Origin: Halpernia humi
Lineage (GTDB): Bacteria > Bacteroidota > Bacteroidia > Flavobacteriales > Weeksellaceae
Assembly (NCBI RefSeq): GCF_900108025.1
Contig: NZ_FNUS01000002.1
Location: 372,001-436,000 of the forward strand
Length of the DNA: 64,000 nucleotides
Direction: 5' to 3'
The notes under the pieces are model-generated. The model saw nothing but the letters and a program-made list of their open reading frames with translations. It ran no database searches and was not told where the DNA came from. Shown one piece after another: positions 52,417-62,012 of this stretch (positions are counted from its first letter, which is position 1; each line of letters opens with the position of its first letter). A program made the translations under genes and the position numbers.

Positions 52417-52781
52417 TGTTTACAACAAAATATAATGTAACGAAGAAAAATCTTCTTCGGCTAAAAGCGTGGATATATCAACATCCAAAGAAAGTATACC
52501 GATACGTAATGGTTACACTGGTAATTTCTTTTGGGTTGATTTTTATTCAATATCACTTTTTCACACCTAAACTTTCGATAGGTAATAAAATCCCAACAAT
52601 GTATTCTGAAAGTGATCAGATAAAAGCGGATATGAATAAAAGCGATCAAAAAATAGATGTAATCGTTAAGGAACTGCAATCATTGAAAAAGAGAAGAGAA
52701 AGCGGCCCACTTTCAAAAAATGACAGCCTTCGAATAGAATATTTGTTCAACCAATATCAAAATTTAAAAAATGGACATTAA
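52416..52781 (+). CDS. TraL-position small membrane protein
   Basis: A 121-residue protein with one membrane segment (YVMVTLVISFGLIFIQYHFF) after a basic N-terminus, then a helical periplasmic tail (DQIKADMNKSDQKIDVIVKE). It occupies the position of TraL between TraK and TraM and overlaps both genes (1 and 11 bases). Sequence similarity to TraL is not clear enough for a firm name. Confidence 0.65.
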   Translation: MFTTKYNVTKKNLLRLKAWIYQHPKKVYRYVMVTLVISFGLIFIQYHFFTPKLSIGNKIPTMYSESDQIKADMNKSDQKIDVIVKELQSLKKRRESGPLSKNDSLRIEYLFNQYQNLKNGH

Positions 52782-53991
52782 GAAAATTAATTTTAAACAG
52801 CCTAAATATATTTTCCCACTGATTCTTTTGCCAGTTATATTATTTCTTGGTTTTCAAACTACAAAATACATGGCTAAAGACAAACCGACGGCAGAAACTT
52901 CCCAGGATCTCTCATTGAATTTAGGTGAAACTCAAGATTCCATTTTGTCGAAAAATGCGGCTTATGATGATCTATTCGAAAGAGGTGACGGAAGATCGAT
53001 GCTTGACGGCATGGACAAAGACGAGGATAGTTTGCAAAATTATTCTGATAATCTGGACTATAAGCAGAAGCGATATATAGATTCATTAAAAATTGTAAGA
53101 AGTCTGAATAGTGGCGCAAATGGTAATGGTGGAAACGAATCCTATTACAAACAAAAGTCCCAAAATAATTCTGATGAAAAAGACTTTCAGCGTTCTGCGG
53201 AAATGATGCGAATGCTGAATAATCAGAGTAATGGAAATGATTATGGAAATAATAGTTCATCTATTAATAATGCTTCAAAATCACCAAGAAACGAGGCTGA
53301 AAATGATCCTGTAAAAATGCTAAAAAAGCAAATGTTGATGATGGATTCATTAGAAAAAGCAAAAGATCCGGAATATCAATTAGCCCTTGCCGCGGAGAAT
53401 AAGTTGAAAAGAAATAAAGAAAAAATGACTGCATTTCTTAATTCAACATTGAGGGTAGATAAATCTTCACTTAATCCAAGTTTTAACTCAATCGCAAAAA
53501 AAAACGGTGACAATTTTATTAAAGCCGTCATAGATGAAAATACCAAAGGTTATCTGGGAAGTAGAATTCGATTCAGATTACTTGAAGAAATAAATGTTGG
53601 AAAACATAAAATTAATAAAGGAACAATACTGTATGGACAGATTTCTGGCTTTTCTATGCAACGGGTAAATCTAAATGTGATTTCAATTTTGAATGACGGA
53701 AACATTTTACCGGTAAATCTTTCTGTTTTTGATATGGATGGAATGCAGGGTCTTTATGTTCCGCAAAGTGACTTCCGGGAAATGCTTCGAGAAATGGGCA
53801 GTAATTCTGTGCAGGGAACTCAAATGGATAGTGGTGGAGAAAGTTTTTTCACGAGTCTATTTTCTAGTTTATTCAGTTCCACCTCAAAAACGATTTCAAA
53901 TATGATCCGGCAAAATAAAGCAAAACTTAAATACAACTCTTACATCTATCTAATTAACGACAAAGAACTTAAAAAAAATAACGATGATTAA
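52771..53991 (+). CDS. traM: TraM conjugation protein (VirB10-like position)
   Basis: The 406-residue protein has an N-terminal membrane segment (YIFPLILLPVILFLGFQT), a long Asn/Ser/Asp-rich linker (SGANGNGGNESYY..., GNDYGNNSSSINNA) and a folded C-terminal domain (IRFRLLEEINVGKHKINKGT, ILYGQISGFSMQRVNLNVIS, NILPVNLSVFDMDGMQGLY). This matches conjugative transposon TraM, which spans the periplasm like VirB10. It overlaps TraN by 8 bases. Confidence 0.9.
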   Translation: MDIKKINFKQPKYIFPLILLPVILFLGFQTTKYMAKDKPTAETSQDLSLNLGETQDSILSKNAAYDDLFERGDGRSMLDGMDKDEDSLQNYSDNLDYKQKRYIDSLKIVRSLNSGANGNGGNESYYKQKSQNNSDEKDFQRSAEMMRMLNNQSNGNDYGNNSSSINNASKSPRNEAENDPVKMLKKQMLMMDSLEKAKDPEYQLALAAENKLKRNKEKMTAFLNSTLRVDKSSLNPSFNSIAKKNGDNFIKAVIDENTKGYLGSRIRFRLLEEINVGKHKINKGTILYGQISGFSMQRVNLNVISILNDGNILPVNLSVFDMDGMQGLYVPQSDFREMLREMGSNSVQGTQMDSGGESFFTSLFSSLFSSTSKTISNMIRQNKAKLKYNSYIYLINDKELKKNNDD

Positions 53992-54853
53992 AAATTCAAT
54001 AAAAAACCTCATTTGCGGTCTGTTTTTTCTTTCAACAGCAACCATTTTTGCCCAAACTGAAATAGCAGAAAAAAGGGTTACAGATCTTACCAATCTGGAA
54101 ATTTCAAAAGGAATAAGTCTGCATATTATTTCACCGGAACCAATTCAGTTTGTGGATTTGTCCACCAATAATTTAACAGGAGATCTACCTGCAGAAAATA
54201 TTGCAAGAATCAAAATTACTGATGTTTCAGATATAGATTCGATTGCAACTAAAAAAAATATTGACATCAATAATTTAGGAGTGATCACAATCGTTTGCCA
54301 ATCTTTTATGGCGCAGTATAAAGTAAATTATCTGGATTTTGAGAGGAAAGCAGTTACAAACATTCAAATTCAACCGGAAGATATGCAACCTCTTGAATAT
54401 CCAAAATTGGCATTTTCAAGTACAGAATTGCAAAAGTTTTCACTGGATATTTTGCGAAAAAAAATAGTAGGTAAACCGATTCGGGAAGTGAAAAATTTTA
54501 AATTGAGGATGCAGATTAACAACGTTTATGTGGTTAATGATTACATCTTTTTAGACATGACTTTTTTAAATTCTACCAATCTGGGATATGATATAGATGC
54601 AATAAAATTTTCTGTGGAAGACAAGAAAATATACAAAGCAACAAACAATCAAAGTATTGCACTTGATCCTGTCTATCAATTATACCGTCAAAAAGAATTC
54701 AAAAAGAATTACCGCAATATTTATGTGTTCAAAAAATTCACTTATCCAAATAGTAAGGTGATGAAGATTCGTTTGCTGGAAGAACAACTGTCTGGCAGAG
54801 CAATAGAAATGAAAGTGAAGTATTCTGACATTTTGAACGCAGATACATTTTAA
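53984..54853 (+). CDS. traN: TraN conjugation protein (DUF4138, VirB9-like)
   Basis: A 289-residue protein with a signal peptide (LICGLFFLSTATIFAQ) and beta-rich domains (ISLHIISPEPIQFVDLSTNN, LRMQINNVYVVNDYIFLDMT, FLNSTNLGYDIDAIKFSVED) matching TraN/DUF4138. It is the outer-membrane-side ring component, comparable to VirB9. It lies directly behind traM. Confidence 0.9.
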   Translation: MIKNSIKNLICGLFFLSTATIFAQTEIAEKRVTDLTNLEISKGISLHIISPEPIQFVDLSTNNLTGDLPAENIARIKITDVSDIDSIATKKNIDINNLGVITIVCQSFMAQYKVNYLDFERKAVTNIQIQPEDMQPLEYPKLAFSSTELQKFSLDILRKKIVGKPIREVKNFKLRMQINNVYVVNDYIFLDMTFLNSTNLGYDIDAIKFSVEDKKIYKATNNQSIALDPVYQLYRQKEFKKNYRNIYVFKKFTYPNSKVMKIRLLEEQLSGRAIEMKVKYSDILNADTF

Positions 54854-54855
54854 TC

Positions 54856-55092
54856 ATGATGACATTTAATATTTATCTAATCTTAATAGTTTTTGCATCT
54901 ATATTACTTATCTCATTGGGTATTTATCTGCTGATTTTATCCAATAAAATGAGGAAGGAAGTCTTGGATGATTTTGCTCGAGAATTATATTTAAAAGACT
55001 GGTACAAAAAAATTGCGGAAGAAATTTATGGTAGTGATACTATTGACAAAAAAGAAAAAGAAAAAGAATTTCTGAAATCTAATAATTTATAA
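54856..55092 (+). CDS. Small membrane protein of the transfer operon
   Basis: A 78-residue protein with one N-terminal membrane segment (YLILIVFASILLISLGIYLL) and a charged cytoplasmic tail ending KKEKEKEFLKSNN. It lies 2 bases after traN and 7 before the coupling protein gene. Its family is not recognised; the position suggests a small accessory of the secretion channel. Confidence 0.6.
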   Translation: MMTFNIYLILIVFASILLISLGIYLLILSNKMRKEVLDDFARELYLKDWYKKIAEEIYGSDTIDKKEKEKEFLKSNNL

Positions 55093-55099
55093 AGCAAAC

Positions 55100-57088
55100 A
55101 TGCAAGAACAACAGAATCAAATTAAGATTTACAGTTTTTTCCAGAAGATGGTTTATTTCATCGTCTTACTGGACTGCGCATCATTGTTTTTTCTAACCGC
55201 TAAAATTCCATTTGTAACAGATTTGCTTACAAAGTTTTCAAAGATGGGTTTATTTTACCCACCTTTAAATGCCAAGTTTTGCACGATAGTTTTAATAGCA
55301 TTGGTTGCAATTGGAACGAGAGCAAAAAAGAAAATTGATCTTAATATTGGAAAGCAGATCATTTTACCAATAATTATTGGTTTAGCCCTAATGTTTGGTT
55401 CCCTTCTAATTGTTTCAGAAGCAGGCAATAATAGTTTGCCGAAAATAATTCCACCTTTAAATTTTTTCCAAATTATTTACACGTTACTATCATTTTTAGG
55501 AGCATTGATAGCGCAGGTTGGTGCAGATAACATCTCAAAATTGATGCAGCAAAAAATGGGGAAGGATCGGTGGAATATTGAAGAAGAAAGTTTTGCGCAA
55601 AATCAGGAGTTGGTAAATACGGATACTTCAGTAAACATACCATATCTCTTTAGGTTTAATAAAAAAACCAATAAAGGTTGGATCAATATCAATCCATTTA
55701 GAGGAACAATGGTTATTGGAACGCCAGGCTCGGGAAAATCTTTTGGCGTCATTAATCCAGCGATCCGACAGATGATTGATAAAGGTTTTTGTCTTTGTAT
55801 CTACGATTTCAAGTTTCCGGATTTAGCCAAGATCGCGTACTACCATTATTTGTTGAAAAAGAATAGAGATTCGGACTATCATCACGATTTCCACGTCATC
55901 AATTTAAATGAGGTTGAAAAATCAAAAAGAGTAAATCCATTTAAGAAAGAATATATCCAAACATTGGCAGAAGCACAGGAAATGGCAGAATCAATGGTGT
56001 CCTCGCTTCAAAAAGGAGGTTCAAGTTCGGGAGGTGGATCGGAAGCATTTTTCACACAGTCTGCTATCAACTTTCTCTCTTCGTGTATTTATTTTTTTGC
56101 GCGCTTTGAGAATGGCAAATATTCAGATTTACCGCATATTCTATCTTTCATGAACAGGAGTTATAAAGATATTTTTGATACACTTTTTTCAAATGAGGAA
56201 ATATATTCTTTGCTTTCGCCATTTAAAACTGCTTATGATAATAAAGCATTCGATCAGTTAGAAGGACAAGTTGGAACTTTAAAAATATTCCTTTCCAGAC
56301 TGGCAACAAAAGAAAGTTTTTGGGTTTTTTCTGGCGATGAAGTTGAATTAAAAATCACGGATAAAGAAAATCCTTCAATTGTCATTTTGGCTTCAGATCC
56401 GGGAACACAAGATATTAATTCCGCTCTTTATTCTTCGGTTTTAAACCGAACATTGAGGCTGATCAATTCAAAAGGTAATTTACCGGGTGGAATTATAGCG
56501 GACGAGTTTCCAACCATTTATATCCATAAGATTGACAATGTTGTAGCAACGGCCAGAAGTAATAAAATCGCTGTGCTTTTAGGTCTGCAGGAGATCCCAC
56601 AATTGCGACAGTTTTACAAGAAAGAAGTGGCAGATACAATTTCAGCAATTGTTGGAAATATAATTTCAGGTTCCGCCAGAGATAAAAATACACTCGATTG
56701 GATGGAAAAAATGTTTGGGAAAATCAAGCAAAAATCTTACTCACAATCTATATCTCAAACCGGCACTTCTACGAGCATTAATGAAAAAATGGATTTTATG
56801 ATTCCTGCAGGAAAAATAGCAGCGCTTAAAACGGGAGAAATGGTGGGAATGATTGCACAGGGCGAAGAAAATAATACCGAAGAATATAAAACTTCTGCGA
56901 TCAGTGGAAAAATAAATCTTGATATGAGCGCTATCAAAAAAGAAGAAGAAAATTATGTAAAGATGCCCGACTATTACTCATTTCTGGATAAGAAAGGTAA
57001 TAATAGAAAGGAAGAAGTCTTAATGACAAACTTCCGAAAAATAAATATGGAAGTAGAATTAATAGTTAATGAAACTGCAAAAGCATAA
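55100..57088 (+). CDS. VirD4/TraG-type coupling protein (T4CP)
   Basis: The 662-residue conjugative coupling ATPase begins with about four N-terminal membrane segments (MVYFIVLLDCASLFFLTAKI and others). It has Walker A GTPGSGKS (207-214) and Walker B GGIIADEFPTIYIHK, followed by ATARSNKIAVLLGLQEIPQL, typical of type IV coupling proteins (TraM_recog/TraG-D C-terminal). It brings the relaxase-DNA complex to the pore. It is downstream of the mating-pore genes in the same operon. Confidence 0.92.
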   Translation: MQEQQNQIKIYSFFQKMVYFIVLLDCASLFFLTAKIPFVTDLLTKFSKMGLFYPPLNAKFCTIVLIALVAIGTRAKKKIDLNIGKQIILPIIIGLALMFGSLLIVSEAGNNSLPKIIPPLNFFQIIYTLLSFLGALIAQVGADNISKLMQQKMGKDRWNIEEESFAQNQELVNTDTSVNIPYLFRFNKKTNKGWININPFRGTMVIGTPGSGKSFGVINPAIRQMIDKGFCLCIYDFKFPDLAKIAYYHYLLKKNRDSDYHHDFHVINLNEVEKSKRVNPFKKEYIQTLAEAQEMAESMVSSLQKGGSSSGGGSEAFFTQSAINFLSSCIYFFARFENGKYSDLPHILSFMNRSYKDIFDTLFSNEEIYSLLSPFKTAYDNKAFDQLEGQVGTLKIFLSRLATKESFWVFSGDEVELKITDKENPSIVILASDPGTQDINSALYSSVLNRTLRLINSKGNLPGGIIADEFPTIYIHKIDNVVATARSNKIAVLLGLQEIPQLRQFYKKEVADTISAIVGNIISGSARDKNTLDWMEKMFGKIKQKSYSQSISQTGTSTSINEKMDFMIPAGKIAALKTGEMVGMIAQGEENNTEEYKTSAISGKINLDMSAIKKEEENYVKMPDYYSFLDKKGNNRKEEVLMTNFRKINMEVELIVNETAKA

Positions 57089-57090
57089 AA

Positions 57091-57939
57091 ATGATAAATA
57101 TGAAATTAAAAATTTCAATTCTTGTAATAACATTTCTTTTTACCCAAATGATGAATGCGCAATTCAACACATTAACGCGCACTGTTAGTAAAAAGGATAT
57201 TTCCGCAACAGAAAATCTAAATGATTTAAAAAAAGAAACTATAGAAATCACTAAAGAGGGAAAGAAAAACAGTCTCTTGAATATATTTAAATCTACATCA
57301 AAGGTAGAATTAAAAAAAGAAATTGATTCTCTAAAATCAATAATGATGAAAAATAATTCATCAAAAATCAAAGATCAGAAATTTGATTTTAAAAGGATTG
57401 AAGATTCCTTAATACTCATTCTAAAAACAAATGCGAATGTAAAAAACATTTCAAAATCGGTCAAGACTTTTGGTTTTATTGATGATAATGAGCAGAATTT
57501 AGTTTCCAAAATTCACATGCCATTAAAAAATGGAATTTCTGTGACATCGTCTTATGGAAACCGAACTCATCCGATTTTTGGCGGAAGAAAGTTACATAAT
57601 GGAGCCGATTTGAAAGCAAATTACGAAAAGGTTTATTCTGTAATGGACGGCAAAGTAACCGCTTCAGGTTGGGATCCGAAAGGTGGAGGAAATTACATTA
57701 AAGTTAAACATTCGGATTCTTTTGTAACGGCCTATCTGCATCTTTCTGAAATATATTATAAGGTAGGAGAATTCGTAAAAGCAGGATTTATCATTGCAAA
57801 AAGCGGCAATTCTGGAAACTCGACTGGTCCGCATTTACATTTTTCTGTGATTGAAAATGGCAACTATATCAATCCAATACGATTTCTGTACGATTTAATT
57901 AAAGCAAATAATCTAATAGCACAAAATTATGCAAACTAA
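57091..57939 (+). CDS. M23-family peptidoglycan endopeptidase
   Basis: The 282-residue exported protein has a signal peptide (LKISILVITFLFTQMMNAQ), a helical spacer, and a LytM/M23 domain with SSYGNRTHPIFGGRKLHNGA, zinc ligands His169 and Asp173 in LHNGADLKA, and the HLHF motif with His248 and His250. It would open the peptidoglycan for assembly of the transfer channel. It starts 2 bases after the coupling protein gene and overlaps the next gene by 11 bases. Confidence 0.92.
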   Translation: MINMKLKISILVITFLFTQMMNAQFNTLTRTVSKKDISATENLNDLKKETIEITKEGKKNSLLNIFKSTSKVELKKEIDSLKSIMMKNNSSKIKDQKFDFKRIEDSLILILKTNANVKNISKSVKTFGFIDDNEQNLVSKIHMPLKNGISVTSSYGNRTHPIFGGRKLHNGADLKANYEKVYSVMDGKVTASGWDPKGGGNYIKVKHSDSFVTAYLHLSEIYYKVGEFVKAGFIIAKSGNSGNSTGPHLHFSVIENGNYINPIRFLYDLIKANNLIAQNYAN

Positions 57940-58624
57940 CAATTTACCTACAGACGAACTAAAGAAATACGGGATTGTAGAACCTGATAATTCCTTCTCA
58001 AAAAAACTTTCCGCAGAAGATATTCAGAAATTCCTTCAGGGATATACCATTGTAGCAGACAATGAAAAAAACAGAGCGACTTTTCAACTCGTCGAAAATA
58101 ACAGCCGATTGAATGTGGTTTTTCTGGAAAGGGATAAAAATATTACTAGCATTTTGGCAGAAAGCAAGGAAAGGATAGAATATTCAGAAATAAAGGATCT
58201 GTCTAAAGGCAACAACCAATTAAATTTTGAAAAGAAAGCCTTTGTGTTTGATAAGGAAACGAATAAGGTAATTGAGTTTGACCTAATAAAAAACGCACTG
58301 GAATTGACTGCAATCATTGCCGATAAAAAAGATATTTCTGAATTAAATCGCTACAAAACAGAACTTCTAAAATTGAAAGGTTTTTTACAGGACAAAATTG
58401 ATCAATACCCTGAAATAGCAAAAGAAATTATTAACGATTTAAATATAGTTTCAAAAGAAATAAATGCGGTAAACTCAATCTCACAAACAAATCCGAAACA
58501 GGAGAAATCAGACATTGAACTAAATGTGAACGATCCGGATTTGTTTCAAGATGCAAACCGGGAGCATGAAGAAGAAATGAAAGAAGAAGAAAATAGAGAA
58601 AAGTCAAGAGGTTTTAGACGTTAA
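57929..58624 (+). CDS. Hypothetical cytoplasmic protein (DUF3945-like N-terminus)
   Basis: A 231-residue acidic protein. The segment LSAEDIQKFLQGYTIVADNE followed by KNRATFQLVENNSRLNV resembles short DUF3945-type domains frequent on Bacteroidota conjugative elements. The remainder is helical and ends in a Glu-rich tail (EHEEEMKEEENREKSRGFRR). It overlaps the M23 gene and precedes the JAB protein. Function is unknown. Confidence 0.55.
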   Translation: MQTNNLPTDELKKYGIVEPDNSFSKKLSAEDIQKFLQGYTIVADNEKNRATFQLVENNSRLNVVFLERDKNITSILAESKERIEYSEIKDLSKGNNQLNFEKKAFVFDKETNKVIEFDLIKNALELTAIIADKKDISELNRYKTELLKLKGFLQDKIDQYPEIAKEIINDLNIVSKEINAVNSISQTNPKQEKSDIELNVNDPDLFQDANREHEEEMKEEENREKSRGFRR

Positions 58625-58634
58625 TTAATTTAAA

Positions 58635-61223
58635 ATGAGAATCACTTTAGACGTTGGAAAATACAATGAAAATAAGGAATCACCCGGTTTTCAGAAAATG
58701 GATTTTGAATCCATAGATGAAGCAATTGCTAATCTTGAATTTATGAAAATGGGGTTCAACTATTTTAAAAATGGTGAATCGCTCAAAGTCAGGCTCGAGG
58801 AAGGAAGCAAAGTTCACCTGATTGATTATGATGCTGTGGTGCCAATTAATGAACTGCGACAAGAATTGTATGAAAAATATAGTAAAAATGTAGGACAAGA
58901 TGAACAACAAATTCACACGGATAATACAGCAGAGAAAAAGAAATTATCGGCAAATTCGAATTTTGCATTTGAGGAGGATGAAACTACGCATTATGCGAAA
59001 ACATCCTCGGGAGAAAAATTACCCTTCAAACTTTTTAACGCCGGCGATACTGGTTCCGGATCCAATTTATTACGGGAACCGCAAAATTCTCTTCAATCCA
59101 CAGATTTTGCATTAATAGAAAGAAGGTTTGCAGAAAATAAATCATTGCAGTTATTCGGAAATGAAAAAATTACAAGTGTAGATGATGTAGCGTGGCTTTT
59201 TAAATCTTTGGAAAATGAAGCCGTTGAACATGCATTTTTAGTTTACGATTTTAAAGACAAAGGTTATTTCGTACAGCATATTTCTACTGGAACATTTGAT
59301 GCAGCCTTTGTTGATAACAGATTAATGATCGGTAATGTGCTGGAAGTAAATCCTTCTTCAATTACTTTAGTCCATAACCATCCGAGTGGAAATTTAAAAG
59401 TTTCCAAAGCAGATATTGATTGCATTAGAAAATTGAGAGCAGCATTGGATGATTCAGATATAATCGTAAACGATGGTGTCATAATTAATTTGAGAAGTGG
59501 AAAGTATGTGGTTTTTAATGAAATATTTGAAGATAAAATGGAAATGAAATCCAATCCAAATGCCCTTCAGGAAATTCAACCCTACTCATTTAGTAAACAG
59601 GTTTTAGTTGAAAATTATCAGCCAGAAAAAATAACGAGTTCGGCAGATATTGCCAAATTTATCACTTCTCAAAAATTCGGAATCTCTGATAAAACCGAAA
59701 TGTTGATCATCAATAATCAATTAAATATTGTTGGGAAATTTATTATGCCTCCGGAAAATCAAGTTGGTTTTATCATAGGTAAAGTAGCAAAGTTTGGGGG
59801 AAATAAATGCATTCTTTATGGTAATAACATCACGCCGGAAGAAGTGAATAAATATAATGAAAAACTTCAATTTTCTAATATTGAGATTTTAGATGGGCTT
59901 AAATTTAAAAGCGAAAATGGTAGAAAAATGTATGATTCTTTTGCGGATAGTGGTTTAATAAATAGTGTTTCGAATAAGTTGGGTACTACAAACGAAGCCG
60001 AAGTAAAATATACGAGTAAACCAGAAGAGATAAAACTTTCCTGGCTTGATAAAATTAAGATCCAGAAAAGCGAAGCCTATAAAAGTTTTGTAAAAGAAAT
60101 GAAAGAAACGAGTCCAGAATTTTACTTTCAGGATGGCGAGCGAATTTTCACTGCACAAGAAAAGAAATTTCAACTTTATTATAACCAAAATCAAAACAAG
60201 ATCTTGAGTGAGGATCAATTTAGACTGTCTGAACTATCAAGTGATGACTCTTTAACAAAATCATTTTCAATTAAAACAATTCCCGAGGTTTTAAAAAATT
60301 TAAGAAATATTTCATTTTCTGAAAATCAAACTTACACTTTAATAGAAGGCAAGGGAATGAAGAAATTTTTTATTTCATCGCCAGAAGATTTGCAAAGCGC
60401 GATTGATGTTCTTTCTAATAGACAATCGGCAACACATATTACAATTAACAATAACAATTTAAAATCAGAAATTATGGAAAACAAAGAATTTGACCAGGTA
60501 GATTATTTACAAAACCAGTTAAAATATTTAGGTTTTGGTGAAGGTGAAAAACTTCACAAAGATTTAAAAGCAGGAATAGATTCGGTGGAAAATCAATTTG
60601 AACTTAAGACCAGTTCAGACAAAGCATCACTCGGAAATGAAGTGGACTTCACTTTAAAATTCAACAAAACAGAAAGTGGCGGTGTATTTCTAAATTCCTA
60701 CAAAGCAGTTTTGAATAATGATAAGGGTGAAGAAATCTCACAGAATTTCAAGGTGAATAGAGAGAATACATTTACAGCAAAGGAGGCGGTAAATCTGTTA
60801 GAAGGAAGATCGGTAAAAATTGAATTTACTAATCCAAAAACAGAGCAGTTGGAACCGGCTTTTGTAAAACTAAATTTTGCAGAGCCGAAATCAGAAAATG
60901 GCAATTATAATTTTCAAAATTTCTACAAAAATTATGGCGTCGATACTGATCAGATTGTAGAGAAATCTAATCTGATTTTCGATAAGCCGGAATACAAAGA
61001 AAGCACTATAAAATCTTTGGAGAAAGGTAATGTGGTAAAAGTAAAATTTGAATTGGACGATAATGTTGTAGAAGGCAAAGCAGTGCTTAATCCGCAATAT
61101 AAAAATTTGAGTATTTACGATAATGAGATGAATCGCATTAATACAAATAAGCCTTTAGAAGGTTTGGAAAATGATAATAAGCATGATAAAGGCAATGTGA
61201 AAGAGCAAAGTATTAAGAGATAA
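58635..61223 (+). CDS. RadC/JAB-domain protein fused to an ICE-specific C-terminal domain
   Basis: The protein has 862 residues. The region at about 180-285 is a RadC-type JAB domain: HAFLVYDFKDKGYF and HNHPSGNLKVSKADID, with metal ligands His247 and His249. A second JAB-like or degenerate region follows (VLVENYQPEKITSSADIAKF to about 430). From residue 614 a distinct domain begins at an in-frame ATG (60474): MENKEFDQVDYLQNQLKYLG, then FNKTESGGVFLNSYKAVLN and NLLEGRSVKIEF. This domain often occurs as a separate gene on Bacteroidota elements. RadC-like proteins on mobile elements are of uncertain function. A terminator follows the gene. Confidence 0.78.
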   Translation: MRITLDVGKYNENKESPGFQKMDFESIDEAIANLEFMKMGFNYFKNGESLKVRLEEGSKVHLIDYDAVVPINELRQELYEKYSKNVGQDEQQIHTDNTAEKKKLSANSNFAFEEDETTHYAKTSSGEKLPFKLFNAGDTGSGSNLLREPQNSLQSTDFALIERRFAENKSLQLFGNEKITSVDDVAWLFKSLENEAVEHAFLVYDFKDKGYFVQHISTGTFDAAFVDNRLMIGNVLEVNPSSITLVHNHPSGNLKVSKADIDCIRKLRAALDDSDIIVNDGVIINLRSGKYVVFNEIFEDKMEMKSNPNALQEIQPYSFSKQVLVENYQPEKITSSADIAKFITSQKFGISDKTEMLIINNQLNIVGKFIMPPENQVGFIIGKVAKFGGNKCILYGNNITPEEVNKYNEKLQFSNIEILDGLKFKSENGRKMYDSFADSGLINSVSNKLGTTNEAEVKYTSKPEEIKLSWLDKIKIQKSEAYKSFVKEMKETSPEFYFQDGERIFTAQEKKFQLYYNQNQNKILSEDQFRLSELSSDDSLTKSFSIKTIPEVLKNLRNISFSENQTYTLIEGKGMKKFFISSPEDLQSAIDVLSNRQSATHITINNNNLKSEIMENKEFDQVDYLQNQLKYLGFGEGEKLHKDLKAGIDSVENQFELKTSSDKASLGNEVDFTLKFNKTESGGVFLNSYKAVLNNDKGEEISQNFKVNRENTFTAKEAVNLLEGRSVKIEFTNPKTEQLEPAFVKLNFAEPKSENGNYNFQNFYKNYGVDTDQIVEKSNLIFDKPEYKESTIKSLEKGNVVKVKFELDDNVVEGKAVLNPQYKNLSIYDNEMNRINTNKPLEGLENDNKHDKGNVKEQSIKR

Positions 61224-61246
61224 AAACCGTATAAATTAGTTTTACA

Positions 61247-61286
61247 AACGGTTGACAAAATTATTATCAACCGTTTTTTTTCTTTT
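61247..61286 (+). terminator. Rho-independent terminator after the JAB protein
   Basis: AACGGTTGA and TCAACCGTT form a perfect 9-bp stem around an 11-base loop and run directly into an 8-base T tract, TCTTTT. It lies 24 bases after the stop codon and probably ends the long transfer transcript. Confidence 0.85.
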
Positions 61287-61301
61287 AAAAGCAAAAAAAA
61301 T

Positions 61302-62012
61302 ATGTTTAAAAAATCATCAAAATCATTTCGAATTTCTGCCGGATTCAATATCACAATGTTGTTAATTTCTTTTTTTGTTCTCTACTCCTGTAAAGAAAAG
61401 ATCAAACCTGAAAAAGGCGGACTCGATTTAATTTCCAATGTTTATGTAGATGCTTCTAAAGGTTTAGACAAAGTTCAGAATTTTCATATTTCAAGAATCA
61501 ACTATTCAGGTTCAAATATTTTGGAACTGATTCCAGATTTGAACTTTCCAGAGTTAACAGAAAATATTTTCTACATAAAGGATTCAATTTATTACAAAAT
61601 TGGAACTGAAAATAGTGGCAATACTATTCTTTCAGAAATTTCTAAAAAGCAACAACCGCTTTTAATTAAAAATAAGATTGAAGGCGCTATATTTTCAAAG
61701 GACTGGATCCCTAATTATAAGAATAAAAAAAATTTGTCGGACACTATTTTATTCAATAAAAGTTATAAAAGATTTGAAGTGAATTCGCCCTGGACGTACT
61801 CTAGATTTTACATTTATCCTACAGATACGATTCTACCTTATTCCTTGTATAAGCATGCAGAAGAAGATTATGGCGGTAGATTAGAGCGTATAGATTCTTA
61901 CAATAAAAAGAAAGACGTTTTTGTTACGCTTCAATTAATAACAAGAAAAAATTGGGACAATGAAGCCAAAGAAATTTTTGATTTTAATGCTTTTGTAAAG
62001 AAGAAAAAGTAA
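61302..62012 (+). CDS. Hypothetical lipoprotein
   Basis: A 236-residue protein with an N-terminal hydrophobic segment and lipobox-like end (ISFFVLYSCKEKIKPEKGG), then a beta-rich body (VQNFHISRINYSGSNILELI, FYIYPTDTILPYSLYKHAEE). It resembles no family I know. Its start lies just behind the terminator, so it may have its own promoter, and its TAA overlaps the ATG of the following gene by one base. Confidence 0.65.
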   Translation: MFKKSSKSFRISAGFNITMLLISFFVLYSCKEKIKPEKGGLDLISNVYVDASKGLDKVQNFHISRINYSGSNILELIPDLNFPELTENIFYIKDSIYYKIGTENSGNTILSEISKKQQPLLIKNKIEGAIFSKDWIPNYKNKKNLSDTILFNKSYKRFEVNSPWTYSRFYIYPTDTILPYSLYKHAEEDYGGRLERIDSYNKKKDVFVTLQLITRKNWDNEAKEIFDFNAFVKKKK

